Assembly (NCBI RefSeq): GCF_000576635.1
Contig: NZ_AVFL01000039.1
Location: 1-49,083 of the forward strand
DNA from: Skermanella stibiiresistens SB22
GTDB lineage: Bacteria > Pseudomonadota > Alphaproteobacteria > Azospirillales > Azospirillaceae
Reading direction: 5' to 3'
DNA length: 49,083 nucleotides
Notes under the pieces: generated by a model
Told to the model about the DNA's origin: nothing
Databases searched by the model: none
The model's input: only the letters and a program-made list of their open reading frames with translations
Part shown: piece by piece, positions 41,385 through 49,083 of the stretch
Layout of the letters: each line of letters starts with the position of its first letter
Numbering within the stretch: position 1 is the first letter of the stretch
Translations under genes and position numbers: made by a program

Positions 41385-41439
41385 TTCCCACGACACTTGC
41401 CACCGTGAAAATCATTCACCAAATTCAGGTGCGTGGGAA
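41385..41439. promoter_or_regulatory. nested inverted repeats upstream of the lldR-like gene
   Basis: TTCCCACG (41385-41392) and CGTGGGAA (41432-41439) are perfect 8-base arms around a 39-base centre. Within it, GTGAA (41405-41409) and TTCAC (41415-41419) form a tighter palindrome with a 5-base spacer. The reverse strand reads TTTGGTGAATGAT here, similar to the motif at lutA. This fits an autoregulatory site of the GntR protein, with the outer pair perhaps stem-forming. Confidence 0.5.
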
Positions 41440-41468
41440 GCCTACAACCGAAGGGCCAAGGTATTGCC

Positions 41469-42248
41469 ATGACCGAGCCGATCCGTCCCGCCAAGCTCGC
41501 GGACGCCATCGCGGACCGCCTGGAACACTTGATCCTGGAAGGCTCGTTACGCCCTGGCGAACGCCTGCTGCCGGAGCGCGAACTGGCCCTGCGCTTCGAC
41601 GTGTCCAGGCCAAGCCTGCGCGAGGCGTTGGAGAAGCTGGAAAAACGCGGCCTCCTGACGAGCGGCCGCGGTGGTGCCACCCGCGTGGCGCCCTTGCTGG
41701 ACGAGGGGTTCACCAACCCGCTGGCCAGCTGCGTGCGCGACGACCCCGAGGCGACTTATGACTATCTGGAGTTTCGCGGCATCGCCGAGAGTTCGGCTGC
41801 CTATCTGGCGGCGCTGCGTGGCACCGAGGTGGATCGCGAGCTGATCCGGGAGTGCTTCGCCGCGATGGAGGAGGCCCATCAGAAGGAGGACCCGACCGAC
41901 GAGGCGAACGCCGACGCGGATTTTCACCTCGCGATCTACGAGGCTTCGCACAACCTGTTCATGCTCCACGTCATGCGCTCGCTGTCCGGCATGCTGCGGA
42001 ACGACGTGTTCTATAACCGGTCGACGCTTTATCTCAGGCGCAACGTGCGGGAATTGCTGCTGGGGCAGCACCGGGCGATCCACGATGGCATCGTCGCCGG
42101 CGATCCGGAAAAGGCGCGGCAGGCCGCCCACGACCACATGATCTTCACGTCCGGCGCCTTGAAGGAGATCGCCAAGGCCGACGCCCGCCTGGAGGTCAGC
42201 ATCAACCGCATCGCGCGGGCCGACGCCGTCGCGACGCCGCCCCGCTGA
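41469..42248 (+). CDS. lldR: FCD-type GntR regulator, LldR-like lactate regulator
   Basis: A 259-aa GntR/FadR-subfamily protein with an N-terminal winged helix (LADAIADRLEHLILEGSLRP and SRPSLREALEKLEKRGLL, residues about 10-75) and a C-terminal all-alpha FCD ligand domain (about 95-240) with the metal-site pattern DADFHLAIYEASHN, GQHRAIHDGI and AHDHM. LldR proteins respond to lactate and control lactate genes; the position just after lutABC supports this. The FCD half is clearly paralogous to the protein at 46221. ATG 41469 is close to the preceding GNTR-type palindromes. Confidence 0.9.
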   Translation: MTEPIRPAKLADAIADRLEHLILEGSLRPGERLLPERELALRFDVSRPSLREALEKLEKRGLLTSGRGGATRVAPLLDEGFTNPLASCVRDDPEATYDYLEFRGIAESSAAYLAALRGTEVDRELIRECFAAMEEAHQKEDPTDEANADADFHLAIYEASHNLFMLHVMRSLSGMLRNDVFYNRSTLYLRRNVRELLLGQHRAIHDGIVAGDPEKARQAAHDHMIFTSGALKEIAKADARLEVSINRIARADAVATPPR

Positions 42249-42252
42249 CGAG

Positions 42253-42265
42253 GACCCCGCGGGTC
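42253..42265. repeat. short hairpin between convergent genes
   Basis: GACCC (42253-42257) and GGGTC (42261-42265) around CGC, at the end of the lldR-like gene and touching the convergent catalase stop. It has no T-tract and is a weak candidate for a shared transcript end. Confidence 0.3.
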
Positions 42266-43188
42266 TAGCGCGACTTCTTATACAGCTTGGTCGCGATCTC
42301 GAACATCTCCTCGGGGGCGTAGTCGGGCGTGAAGGCCGACGCGACACCGGTGAGATCGTGGATCTTGCCGCCTTCCGGCATGCCGTCGACGACCTCGAGT
42401 TCACCCGGCGGATCGCCGGGCAGGGCCTGCTCGCCATTGCCCCAGATCCCCGCCATGTCCTTGTAGTCGTCGGGGCTGAAGCGGTAGAGCCGGCGGTGCG
42501 ATCCCTCGGCCAGGTATTTCTGGCTTTCGGGGATCTTGTCCAAGTTGATGTTCGGGGTCGGCAGCATCTTCTCGATCTCGACGCCGGTGATCTTCTTGAT
42601 CGCCAGCGCGTAGGCGTGGGCGTGGACCGAGCCCCGCACCAGCAAATAGCCGCAGACCTCGCGGCCAAGCGGATCGGTCAAGGTCTCGTAGACGCGCAAT
42701 TTGTGCAGCCGGGCGCCGCATTCCAGATGGAAGTTGTGCAGCAGGTCGACCACCACGTTCCCCGTCGTCGTGACGAAGTCCATGTTCCAGGAGGCGCCGT
42801 TGCTGTTCATCGGCATGGCGCCGCCGCCATTGGACAGGAACGAAGCGGCCAGGCGGATATCCTGCATGTCCTCGAAGGGCGCTCCGGTGATGTCGGCTCC
42901 TCCGGCTTCGCTGCCTTGGATGTCCGGCCCGGCGTTCAGCATGGCCACGGCGTTGCTGACCAGTTCGACGTGGCCCAACTCCTCGGCGGTGATGCTGGCG
43001 ACCAAGCTGTAGAACGGCCGGAGCTTGGATTTGCTGCGGAAATTGAAGCTCTGGAACATGTAGTTGCTCAGCGTGGACATCTCGCCGTATTTGCCGCCGA
43101 GCAATTCCTGCAACGCCGCGGCGGCGTTGGGATCCTGTTTCTCGGGGGCCGGCAACTCGACCTGCAACTTGTCGACTCTCATGAACAT
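42265..43188 (-). CDS. manganese catalase (non-haem)
   Basis: A 307-aa ferritin-like dimanganese catalase. Likely ligands are Glu36 in GKYGEMSTL, Glu70 and His73 in TAEELGHVE, and the second Glu/His pair in GREVCGYLLVRGSVHAHAYA, as in Lactobacillus and Thermus enzymes. It disproportionates hydrogen peroxide in the cytoplasm without haem. ATG 43188 follows GGGAG; the frame runs upstream to 43251 without a better start. It lies beside lactate oxidation genes and is convergent with lldR. Its promoter carries an inverted repeat (43199-43219). Confidence 0.92.
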   Translation of the reverse strand: MFMRVDKLQVELPAPEKQDPNAAAALQELLGGKYGEMSTLSNYMFQSFNFRSKSKLRPFYSLVASITAEELGHVELVSNAVAMLNAGPDIQGSEAGGADITGAPFEDMQDIRLAASFLSNGGGAMPMNSNGASWNMDFVTTTGNVVVDLLHNFHLECGARLHKLRVYETLTDPLGREVCGYLLVRGSVHAHAYALAIKKITGVEIEKMLPTPNINLDKIPESQKYLAEGSHRRLYRFSPDDYKDMAGIWGNGEQALPGDPPGELEVVDGMPEGGKIHDLTGVASAFTPDYAPEEMFEIATKLYKKSR

Positions 43189-43490
43189 GATGCTCTCCCG
43201 TGTATAAATTATGTACACGCACAACAGGAGGCGATAGATTTCGTTATGCATGTCACGAATTTTATTATGGTCCGGCTATGAATTTAGTGAATACGGTATT
43301 TGTTGTATTTCAATTCCATGACTACCGCGCCAAATTTCAATGCTGAACTTTACATTTCACCGTTCCGGCATACCTTTGTCGCACCCGACTTCGACACCGC
43401 GCGTCACTGGTTCCGCGGAAATCGCTTTGCCCGTCGACCTCGGCGGGTTAAGTCGGTATGCACCGTTTTTTCCCGCCTGACAGAAATTCC
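43189..43490. other. divergent intergenic region, catalase and hydrolase
   Basis: AT-rich noncoding region of about 300 bases, containing the leader and promoter of the manganese catalase (leftward) and of the alpha/beta hydrolase (rightward). No gene is supported; a small + frame from 43300 runs through it into the hydrolase in another frame. Confidence 0.4.
43199..43219. promoter_or_regulatory. inverted repeat in the catalase promoter/leader
   Basis: CGTGTA (43199-43204) and TACACG (43214-43219) with the AT-only-but-one spacer TAAATTATG between them, 11 bases before the catalase ATG. It could be a repressor site (for an oxidative-stress or metal-responsive regulator) or a leader hairpin. 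Confidence 0.5.
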
Positions 43491-44291
43491 ATGCGAAATC
43501 TCGAAATCCTCTCCCACTCGCCGTCGGGACCGTCCAAGCCGGTCCCGCTCCTGTTCGTCCACGGCGCCTTCTGCGGCGCCTGGATCTGGGCGGAGAAGTT
43601 CCTGCCCTGGTTCGCCGCCCGGGGCTACGAGGCTCATGCGGTTTCGCTGCGTGGTCATGGACGGAGCGAGGGACAGGACAGGATCCATGACTTCGGCATC
43701 GCCGACTATGTCGAGGACGTGCTGGCGGCCGCCGGGGAGTGTTCCAGCCCACCTGTGCTGATCGGTCATTCCATGGGCGGCATGGTGGTCCAGCGCGCCT
43801 TGGCCGCCGACGCGGAACTGCCGGCCGCCGTCCTGATGGCCTCGGCGCCACCCCATGGCTTGATGGCGTCCACCGTCGGGCTGGCGTGGCGCGACCCTTA
43901 CGTGTTCCGGCAAATGTCGAAGATGATGGCGTTCGGAACCCAGGCGATGGGTTTCGAGGCCTTGTACCGGGCGATGTTCTCGGACTCGATGCCGCGGGAG
44001 GAGGCCGCCCGCTACGAGGACCGGGTCCAGGAGGAATCGCGCCGCGTGATGCTGGACATCGGCGGCTGGATACCGTTCCCGCCCTTGCCCAGCCACAAGC
44101 CGCCCGTCCTGGTGCTGGGCGCCGAGAAGGATCTGCTGTTCCCGCCGGATCAGGTCCACGCGACCGCTTGGGCGTTCGGCACCAAGGCGACCTTCTTCCC
44201 CGACATGGGCCATTCGATGATGCTGCAGCCGGGCTGGGAGGATGTGGCCCTGCACATCGCGCGCTGGCTGGAGAAGGGACCCGCGCGCTGA
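43491..44291 (+). CDS. alpha/beta hydrolase
   Basis: A 266-aa serine hydrolase. The oxyanion region is LLFVHGAFCGAWIW, the nucleophile Ser94 in IGHSMGGM, the acid likely Asp in VLGAEKDLLFPP and the His in PDMGHSMML. It resembles esterases and non-haem peroxidase-type hydrolases; the substrate cannot be stated. ATG 43491 starts directly before the fold, while ATG 43458 adds eleven residues; neither has a strong ribosome site. It stands between the catalase and the lactate permease and ends in a perfect hairpin terminator. Confidence 0.8.
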   Translation: MRNLEILSHSPSGPSKPVPLLFVHGAFCGAWIWAEKFLPWFAARGYEAHAVSLRGHGRSEGQDRIHDFGIADYVEDVLAAAGECSSPPVLIGHSMGGMVVQRALAADAELPAAVLMASAPPHGLMASTVGLAWRDPYVFRQMSKMMAFGTQAMGFEALYRAMFSDSMPREEAARYEDRVQEESRRVMLDIGGWIPFPPLPSHKPPVLVLGAEKDLLFPPDQVHATAWAFGTKATFFPDMGHSMMLQPGWEDVALHIARWLEKGPAR

Positions 44292-44316
44292 TCGGGGCGG
44301 TGATCGGCGTGGAGGC

Positions 44317-44342
44317 GGGCGGAGCCGAGGCTCCGCCCTTTT
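44317..44342 (+). terminator. rho-independent terminator after the alpha/beta hydrolase gene
   Basis: GGGCGGAGCC (44317-44326) and GGCTCCGCCC (44329-44338) are perfect 10-base arms around GA, followed by TTTT (44339-44342). The T-run fits the + strand; the - strand permease gene ends just to the right and has no T-run on its side. Confidence 0.9.
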
Positions 44343-44346
44343 CGGA

Positions 44347-46026
44347 TCAGGGGATCATCCAGGTGAGGACATATGCCTGGAGCACGGTGATGACGCCGAT
44401 GATCGTCACGAAGAACAGGCTGTGCTTGAGCGTGAAGCGGAATAGATCGGATTCGCGTCCGACCAAGCCCACCGCCGCGCAGGCGACCGCGATCGACTGC
44501 GGCGAGATCATCTTGCCGGTGACGCCGCCGGTCGTGTTGGCGGTCACCATCAGGATGTCGGACAGCCCGAGCTGCTGCGCCGTCGTCGCCTGGAGCGCTC
44601 CGAACAGGGCGTTGGACGACGTGTCCGAGCCGGTCAGGAACACGCCCAGCCAGCCGAGCACGGGTGAGAAGAACGGGAAGGCCTTGCCGGTGCCGGCGAG
44701 CAGCAGGGCCAGGGTGGACGACAGGCCCGAATAGTTGGCGACGAAGGCGAAGGCCAGCACCATGCCGATCGAGTAGATCGGGCGGCGCAGTTCCATCACC
44801 GTCTCGCCGAAGGTGGCGAGCGCCGTCGCCGGACGCATGCGCAGGAACACGATCGACACCAGCGCGGTCAGCAGGATCGCGGTGCCGGTGGCGGAGACCA
44901 GATCGAGCTTGTAGATCGCGTCATACGGCTTCGGCGAGGTGACGATCGGGGCGACCTTGGTCACCAGCTTGTCGAGGCCGTCGATCGGAAAGTACAGGAC
45001 GGTGGAGGCGAACGCGCCGGTCTTGGCGAAGGCCGCCTTGAACGGCGCCAGGCTCCAGACAGTGACGATGACCGTCAGCACGACGAAGGGTGACCACGCC
45101 TTCATCACCTGGGCGCCGGTGTAGTCGGCGGCCGGACGGGTGGCGACGGCGGCGGGAGCCTTGGTGGTGGGAACCTTGGTGGTGGCCTGGTCGGCGAAGC
45201 GGAAGATGCGCTTGGGCTTCCACACCTTCAGGAACAGCGTCAGGCTGACGAGGCTGATCAGCGCCGACGTGATGTCCGGCAGCTCCGGGCCAATGAAGTT
45301 GGAGGTGAAATAGACGCCGAAGGCGAAGGTCGAGCCGGCGACCAGGATGGCCGGCCATGTCTCGCGCACGCCGCGGACCCCGTCCATGATGAACACGATC
45401 CAGAACGGAACGAAGACCGCGAGCAGCGGCAGCTGGCGGCCGGCCATCTGGCCGATCTTGAAGGCTTCCAGGCCGGTCACCTGACCGGCGACGATCATCG
45501 GGATGCCCATGGCGCCGAACGCGACCGGGGCGGTGTTGGCGATCAGGCACAGGCCGGCGGCGTAGAGCGGGTTGAAGCCCAGGCCGACCAGCAGGGCCGC
45601 CGTGATGGCGACGGGTGCCCCGAAGCCGGCGGCGCCCTCGAGGAACGCGCCGAACGAGAAGCCCACCAGCAGCATCTGGATGCGCTGGTCCTCGGTGATC
45701 GACAGGATCGACGAGCGGATGATGTCGAACTGCCCGGTCTTGACCGTGACCTTGTACAGGAACACGGCCGTCAGGATGATCCAGGCGATCGGCCACAGCC
45801 CATAGACGAAACCATAGCCGGCCGAGGCCAGGGCTTGGCCGACCGGCATCCCGTAGAACAGGATCGCAACCGCCAGGGCCAGCGCGACCGTGATGGTCGC
45901 GGCGATGTGGCCCTTCATCCGAAGTACGGCGAGCGCCACGAAGAAGAAGATGATCGGAAGCGCCGCGATCAGCGATGAAACCCACAGATTGCCTGCGGGA
46001 TCGTAGATTTGCATCCAGGGCTGCAT
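44347..46026 (-). CDS. lldP: L-lactate permease (LctP/LldP family)
   Basis: A 559-aa polytopic protein with about 13 helices and the family blocks [33 protein letters not shown] and, near the C-terminus, [14 protein letters not shown] and [19 protein letters not shown]. It imports lactate (and possibly glycolate) with protons. ATG 46026 is at the start of the N-terminal helix region ([20 protein letters not shown]). It is divergent from the FCD-only protein; the shared region holds a 9-base inverted repeat. The length and motifs are normal. Confidence 0.94.
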   Translation of the reverse strand: MQPWMQIYDPAGNLWVSSLIAALPIIFFFVALAVLRMKGHIAATITVALALAVAILFYGMPVGQALASAGYGFVYGLWPIAWIILTAVFLYKVTVKTGQFDIIRSSILSITEDQRIQMLLVGFSFGAFLEGAAGFGAPVAITAALLVGLGFNPLYAAGLCLIANTAPVAFGAMGIPMIVAGQVTGLEAFKIGQMAGRQLPLLAVFVPFWIVFIMDGVRGVRETWPAILVAGSTFAFGVYFTSNFIGPELPDITSALISLVSLTLFLKVWKPKRIFRFADQATTKVPTTKAPAAVATRPAADYTGAQVMKAWSPFVVLTVIVTVWSLAPFKAAFAKTGAFASTVLYFPIDGLDKLVTKVAPIVTSPKPYDAIYKLDLVSATGTAILLTALVSIVFLRMRPATALATFGETVMELRRPIYSIGMVLAFAFVANYSGLSSTLALLLAGTGKAFPFFSPVLGWLGVFLTGSDTSSNALFGALQATTAQQLGLSDILMVTANTTGGVTGKMISPQSIAVACAAVGLVGRESDLFRFTLKHSLFFVTIIGVITVLQAYVLTWMIP

Positions 46027-46102
46027 GATGTTTCCACTCTAGCGTGCCGATCCGGATGCCCAAGGGCGGTCCGCCAGGAGGAGTCCGGCGCGGCAGATTG
46101 CG

Positions 46103-46142
46103 ATTTATTTTTTGCCAAGCCGGTTAATGTGGTAAAATAAAT
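46103..46142. promoter_or_regulatory. 9-base inverted repeat in the lldP/FCD-protein promoter region
   Basis: ATTTATTTT (46103-46111) and AAAATAAAT (46134-46142) are perfect arms around a 22-base centre containing CCGGTTAATGTGGT. The right arm overlaps TGTGGTAAAATAA (46128-46140), which resembles the lutA site. A GntR-type operator for both divergent genes is plausible. Confidence 0.5.
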
Positions 46143-46220
46143 ATACCGACTCTGGGAATGCTGGATAAAACAGATACCGGCGCCTTGTACATTGAAAAAT
46201 GATTGGACGGAGTGTCGCAG

Positions 46221-46883
46221 ATGTCGCAGGCCTTGAAGGGCGGGAGCGCGCACCGGTATCATCCGGATATGAACGACGCACCCGACCAGCACCAAACTTC
46301 CGATCAAGAGGCGTCCGACCACCGGTATGACGCCGACGCGGGGCCAGCCGATCCACTCAGCCGGTTGCTCCAGTGCCATCCCGAGACGGCGTTCGATTAC
46401 CTGGAATTTCGCCGGATGATGGCTGGGCCATCGGCCGCCTTCGCGGCGGAGCGCGCCACCGACGCTGATATCGAGCGTCTGCGCGCCTGCCTCACGGCCA
46501 TGGAGGACGCCCATGACCTGGACGATCCGTCGATCGAGGCGGCGGCCGACGTGGACTTCCACCTCGCCATCTACGAGGCGTCGCACAATCAGGTGATGAT
46601 CCGGATCATGCGGCAATTCATCCGAATGATGAGCGAGGATGTCTTCTACGACCGGACCAGCCTGTATCAGCGCCGGGGCGTGCGGGACGGTTTCCTGCGC
46701 CAGCATCAGGCGATCTTCCACGCGATAGCGGCCGGCAACCCCGAGGCGGCGCGCGCCACCGCCGACGCCCACGTCGCGTCGACCACCGAGGCGGTGCGGG
46801 AGGCTCAGCGGGCCGACGCGCGACTCGAGGTCGCACTTCGCCGCCAGCAGGGCATCAACCTCGTGGTGGGTAAAGGAAAATAG
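46221..46883 (+). CDS. FCD-domain protein lacking a DNA-binding domain (LldR paralogue)
   Basis: A 220-aa protein whose residues about 53-210 align with the FCD ligand domain of the LldR-like regulator at 41469 (both share YLEFR, DVDFHLAIYEASHN or DADFHLAIYEASHN, DVFY, RADARLEV or KADARLEV). The N-terminal winged helix is absent; in its place is a polar His/Asp-rich segment (HRYHPDMNDAPDQHQTSDQE). ATG 46221 has GGAG eight bases upstream. No frameshifted helix-turn-helix can be found in front, because this DNA is the permease promoter. It may sense lactate and modulate the full-length regulator by heterodimerising; that is inference. Confidence 0.75.
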   Translation: MSQALKGGSAHRYHPDMNDAPDQHQTSDQEASDHRYDADAGPADPLSRLLQCHPETAFDYLEFRRMMAGPSAAFAAERATDADIERLRACLTAMEDAHDLDDPSIEAAADVDFHLAIYEASHNQVMIRIMRQFIRMMSEDVFYDRTSLYQRRGVRDGFLRQHQAIFHAIAAGNPEAARATADAHVASTTEAVREAQRADARLEVALRRQQGINLVVGKGK

Positions 46884-46921
46884 CCACTTCTCGGTTCATG
46901 GGCGGGATTGGGCAAAACATT

Positions 46922-46944
46922 TTACCGCTTTACGCTAACGGTAA
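46922..46944. promoter_or_regulatory. inverted repeat upstream of the D-lactate dehydrogenase gene
   Basis: TTACCG (46922-46927) and CGGTAA (46939-46944), perfect 6-base arms with an 11-base spacer, 153 bases before the dehydrogenase start. Each arm contains GGTAA on one strand, like the GGTNAA core at the other lactate promoters. Confidence 0.45.
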
Positions 46945-47097
46945 GTGAGAGTATCCGTGACGCCAACGGCCCAGCGGAGACGGCCGCATCCTGGAGGAAC
47001 GCCACGACCATCCCACCATGATGCCCCGCATCCTGACGGCCCCCTGTTTTTCACAAATGACCGGCGTCAAGCCGCCGGCGACAGGAAGGCGCGCGGA

Positions 47098-49083
47098 ATG
47101 CCAGACGGAACCTCCTCCCAGATCGCCGGAGCCATCGGCGGGACCGACGCCGACCAGCGGGCCGCCCATGATCGGATCGGCGCCGAGTTCATTGGCCTGC
47201 TCGGTGCGGATCGAGTGATCCTGGATCCCCTGAGGCTGCTGGCCTACGGCACCGACGCCAGTTTCTATCGGCTGGTGCCGCGCGTCGTGGTCAAGGTCGA
47301 CACCGAGCGGGAGATCACCGCCGTCCTCGCCGCCTGCCGCCGGGATAGGCTGCCCGTCACCTTCCGCGCGGCCGGCACCAGCCTGTCGGGACAGGCGGTG
47401 ACCGACAGCGTCCTGATCGTGCTGGGGGAAGGCTGGAACCGCATGGTGGTGGAGCGGGACGGCAAGCTGATCCGGCTGCAACCTGGTGTCCTGGGAGCGG
47501 ACGCCAATCGGCGGCTGGCGACGCATGCCCGCAAGATCGGACCGGATCCCGCCTCGATCGACAGCGCCAAGATCGGCGGCATCGCCGCCAACAACTCGTC
47601 GGGCATGTGCTGCGGCACCTCCGACAACAGCTACAAGACGCTGGTGTCGATGCGCCTGCTGCTGGCCGACGGCACCCTGGTCGACACGGGTGACGCCGCC
47701 AGCCTCGTCCGCTTCAGCGCCAGCCATGGCGTTTTGCTGGAGCGGCTGGCGGAATTGGGCCGCGCCACGAAGGCCAACAAGGAACTGGCCGCCCGCATCC
47801 GCGCCAAGTTCGCGATCAAGAACACCACCGGCTACAGCATCAACGCGCTGGTCGATTTCGAGGAGCCGGTCGACATCCTCCAGCACCTGATGATCGGGTC
47901 GGAGGGCACGCTGGGTTTCATCGCCGAGATCACCTATCGCACCGTCCCCGATCACGCCCACAAGGCCAGCGCGCTGCTGCTGTTCCCCGATATCGGCGAG
48001 GCCTGCCGCGCGGTGGCGCTGTTGAAGCCGGCGCCGGTCTCCGCCGTCGAGCTGATGGATAGGGCGGCGCTGCGGTCGGTCGAGGACAAGCCCGGCATGC
48101 CGGCGGAGATCCGGGGGCTGGCCGATGGCGTCACGGCGCTGCTGGTCGAGACCCGCGCCGAGGATGTCGGCGGACTGGACGCCAACATCGCCGCCATCGC
48201 GACGGTGCTGGCCGGCGTCACCACCCTCGGGCCGGCCGTGTTCACCTCGAGGGCGGACGAGTTCGGCAAGCTGTGGAAGATCCGCAAGGGGTTGTTCCCG
48301 GCGGTTGGTGCCGTGCGCAAGGCCGGCACCACGGTGATCATCGAGGACGTCGCGTTCCGGATCGAGGATCTGGCCGCCGCGACGCTGGACCTCCAGGCGC
48401 TCTTCGCCAAGCACGGCTACCACGAGGCGATCATCTTCGGCCACGCGCTGGATGGCAACCTGCACTTCGTGTTCACCCAGGACTTCGCGATCGATTCCGA
48501 GGTCGAACGCTACGCCGCCTTCATGGATGATGTTTGCAAGCTGGTGGTCGAAACCTATGACGGCTCGCTCAAGGCCGAGCACGGCACCGGCCGCAACATG
48601 GCGCCGTTCGTCGAGATGGAGTGGGGCCGCGACGCCTACGCGCTGATGCGCGAGATCAAGAGCCTGCTCGATCCCCTGGGCATCCTGAACCCCGGCGTCA
48701 TCCTGAACGACGATCCCAAGGCGCACTTGCGCGATCTGAAGCCGATGCCCAAGGCCGACCCACTGGTCGACACCTGCATCGAATGCGGTTTCTGCGAGCG
48801 CATGTGCCCATCGGCCGGCCTGACCCTGACGCCGCGCCAGCGGATCGTCGGCTGGCGCGAGATTTCCCGTCTGGCCGATGAGGGCGGCGACACCGCGCGC
48901 GAGACCGAGCTTCGGACCCTGTACGACTATCAGGGGCTGGAGACCTGCGCCGCCTGCGGCTTGTGCGCCACCGCCTGCCCGGTCGAGATAGAAACCGGCA
49001 TGCTGACCAAGGCGCTGCGCGGCCGCCGGCAATCGCCCGCGCGGCGGCGGATCGCGGCGCTGGCCGCGCGCCACTTCGGCACC
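47098..49083 (+). CDS. FAD-linked D-lactate dehydrogenase with C-terminal Fe-S domain (3' truncated)
   Basis: The first 662 residues of a large flavo-Fe-S oxidoreductase, cut by the window end. The N-terminal PCMH-type FAD domain has TFRAAGTSLSGQAV, GIAANNSSGMCCG and IGSEGTLGFIAEITY; the C-terminal oxidase cap ends in HGTGRNMAPFVEMEWG. Two [4Fe-4S] motifs follow, CIECGFCERMCP and CAACGLCATACP; the frame remains open to the last base. Relatives are Dld-II-type and GlcD-related D-lactate dehydrogenases of about 950 aa. ATG 47098 follows GGAAGG. It complements LutABC, so both lactate isomers should be used. The reverse strand long frame is a shadow. Confidence 0.9.
   Translation, partial: MPDGTSSQIAGAIGGTDADQRAAHDRIGAEFIGLLGADRVILDPLRLLAYGTDASFYRLVPRVVVKVDTEREITAVLAACRRDRLPVTFRAAGTSLSGQAVTDSVLIVLGEGWNRMVVERDGKLIRLQPGVLGADANRRLATHARKIGPDPASIDSAKIGGIAANNSSGMCCGTSDNSYKTLVSMRLLLADGTLVDTGDAASLVRFSASHGVLLERLAELGRATKANKELAARIRAKFAIKNTTGYSINALVDFEEPVDILQHLMIGSEGTLGFIAEITYRTVPDHAHKASALLLFPDIGEACRAVALLKPAPVSAVELMDRAALRSVEDKPGMPAEIRGLADGVTALLVETRAEDVGGLDANIAAIATVLAGVTTLGPAVFTSRADEFGKLWKIRKGLFPAVGAVRKAGTTVIIEDVAFRIEDLAAATLDLQALFAKHGYHEAIIFGHALDGNLHFVFTQDFAIDSEVERYAAFMDDVCKLVVETYDGSLKAEHGTGRNMAPFVEMEWGRDAYALMREIKSLLDPLGILNPGVILNDDPKAHLRDLKPMPKADPLVDTCIECGFCERMCPSAGLTLTPRQRIVGWREISRLADEGGDTARETELRTLYDYQGLETCAACGLCATACPVEIETGMLTKALRGRRQSPARRRIAALAARHFGT

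Noticed and set aside
44317-44342. Possible bidirectional terminator also serving the permease gene
   Set aside because: The stem is symmetric, but only the + strand has a T-run, so it was assigned to the hydrolase gene alone.
46930-49074. 714-residue open frame on the - strand
   Set aside because: It is antisense to a clear D-lactate dehydrogenase frame with FAD and Fe-S motifs; its Arg/Gly/Gln-rich translation with no family pattern is typical of high-GC shadows.

Overview
The window is high-GC, densely packed bacterial DNA with overlapping start/stop codons, and reads like an alphaproteobacterium. Azospirillaceae/Rhodospirillales such as Azospirillum or Skermanella is my inference from gene content: an HWE-family kinase, a cpa/tad pilus locus in cpa order, and FCD-type lactate regulators. 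No rRNA, tRNA, insertion sequence, prophage or CRISPR array was seen.

Region 1 (1-10910, + strand) is a tightly coupled biosynthetic operon. It encodes an acyl carrier protein, a hotdog thioesterase, a ketosynthase, a reductase of the extended SDR type, two hotdog dehydratases, a FabG-like ketoreductase, a FabI-like enoyl reductase, a short KS-like protein resembling a chain-length factor, an AMP-forming acyl ligase and a divergent Sua5/YrdC protein. An HlyD-type adaptor and an MFS transporter close the operon. The set resembles aryl-polyene-type type II FAS clusters, but it also has an enoyl reductase and a Sua5-like enzyme. The product is unknown and is probably an exported or envelope-bound fatty acyl compound. 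The cluster may continue upstream of the window.

Region 2 (11246-17572) holds a membrane-bound HWE hybrid histidine kinase, then on the - strand a family-4 glycosyltransferase and an exopolysaccharide-initiating sugar-phosphate transferase, then a small two-helix membrane protein.

Region 3 (17595-24385) is a catabolic and uptake island. A LysR regulator is divergent from an isochorismatase-family amidohydrolase, a complete Pot-type ABC importer (binding protein, two permeases, ATPase) and an M19 dipeptidase homologue with altered metal-site residues. A perfect 18-bp palindrome lies in the divergent promoter.

Region 4 (24407-36352, - strand) is a complete Tad/Flp pilus operon. In transcription order it encodes Flp pilin, CpaA, CpaB, CpaC, CpaD, CpaE, CpaF, TadB, TadC, a TadD-like TPR lipoprotein, two TadE-like pseudopilins (one with calcium-loop-like repeats) and a TadG-like vWA protein.

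Region 5 (36353-38340) is an AT-rich intergenic stretch, then a J-domain protein and a small exported protein ending in a strong terminator.

Region 6 (38442-49083) is a lactate-utilisation island. It has lutABC, an LldR-type GntR regulator, a manganese catalase, an alpha/beta hydrolase, an L-lactate permease, a regulator-like protein consisting only of the FCD ligand domain, and the start of an FAD/Fe-S D-lactate dehydrogenase cut by the window end. Inverted repeats and a recurrent GGTNAA-type motif in its promoters suggest shared control.
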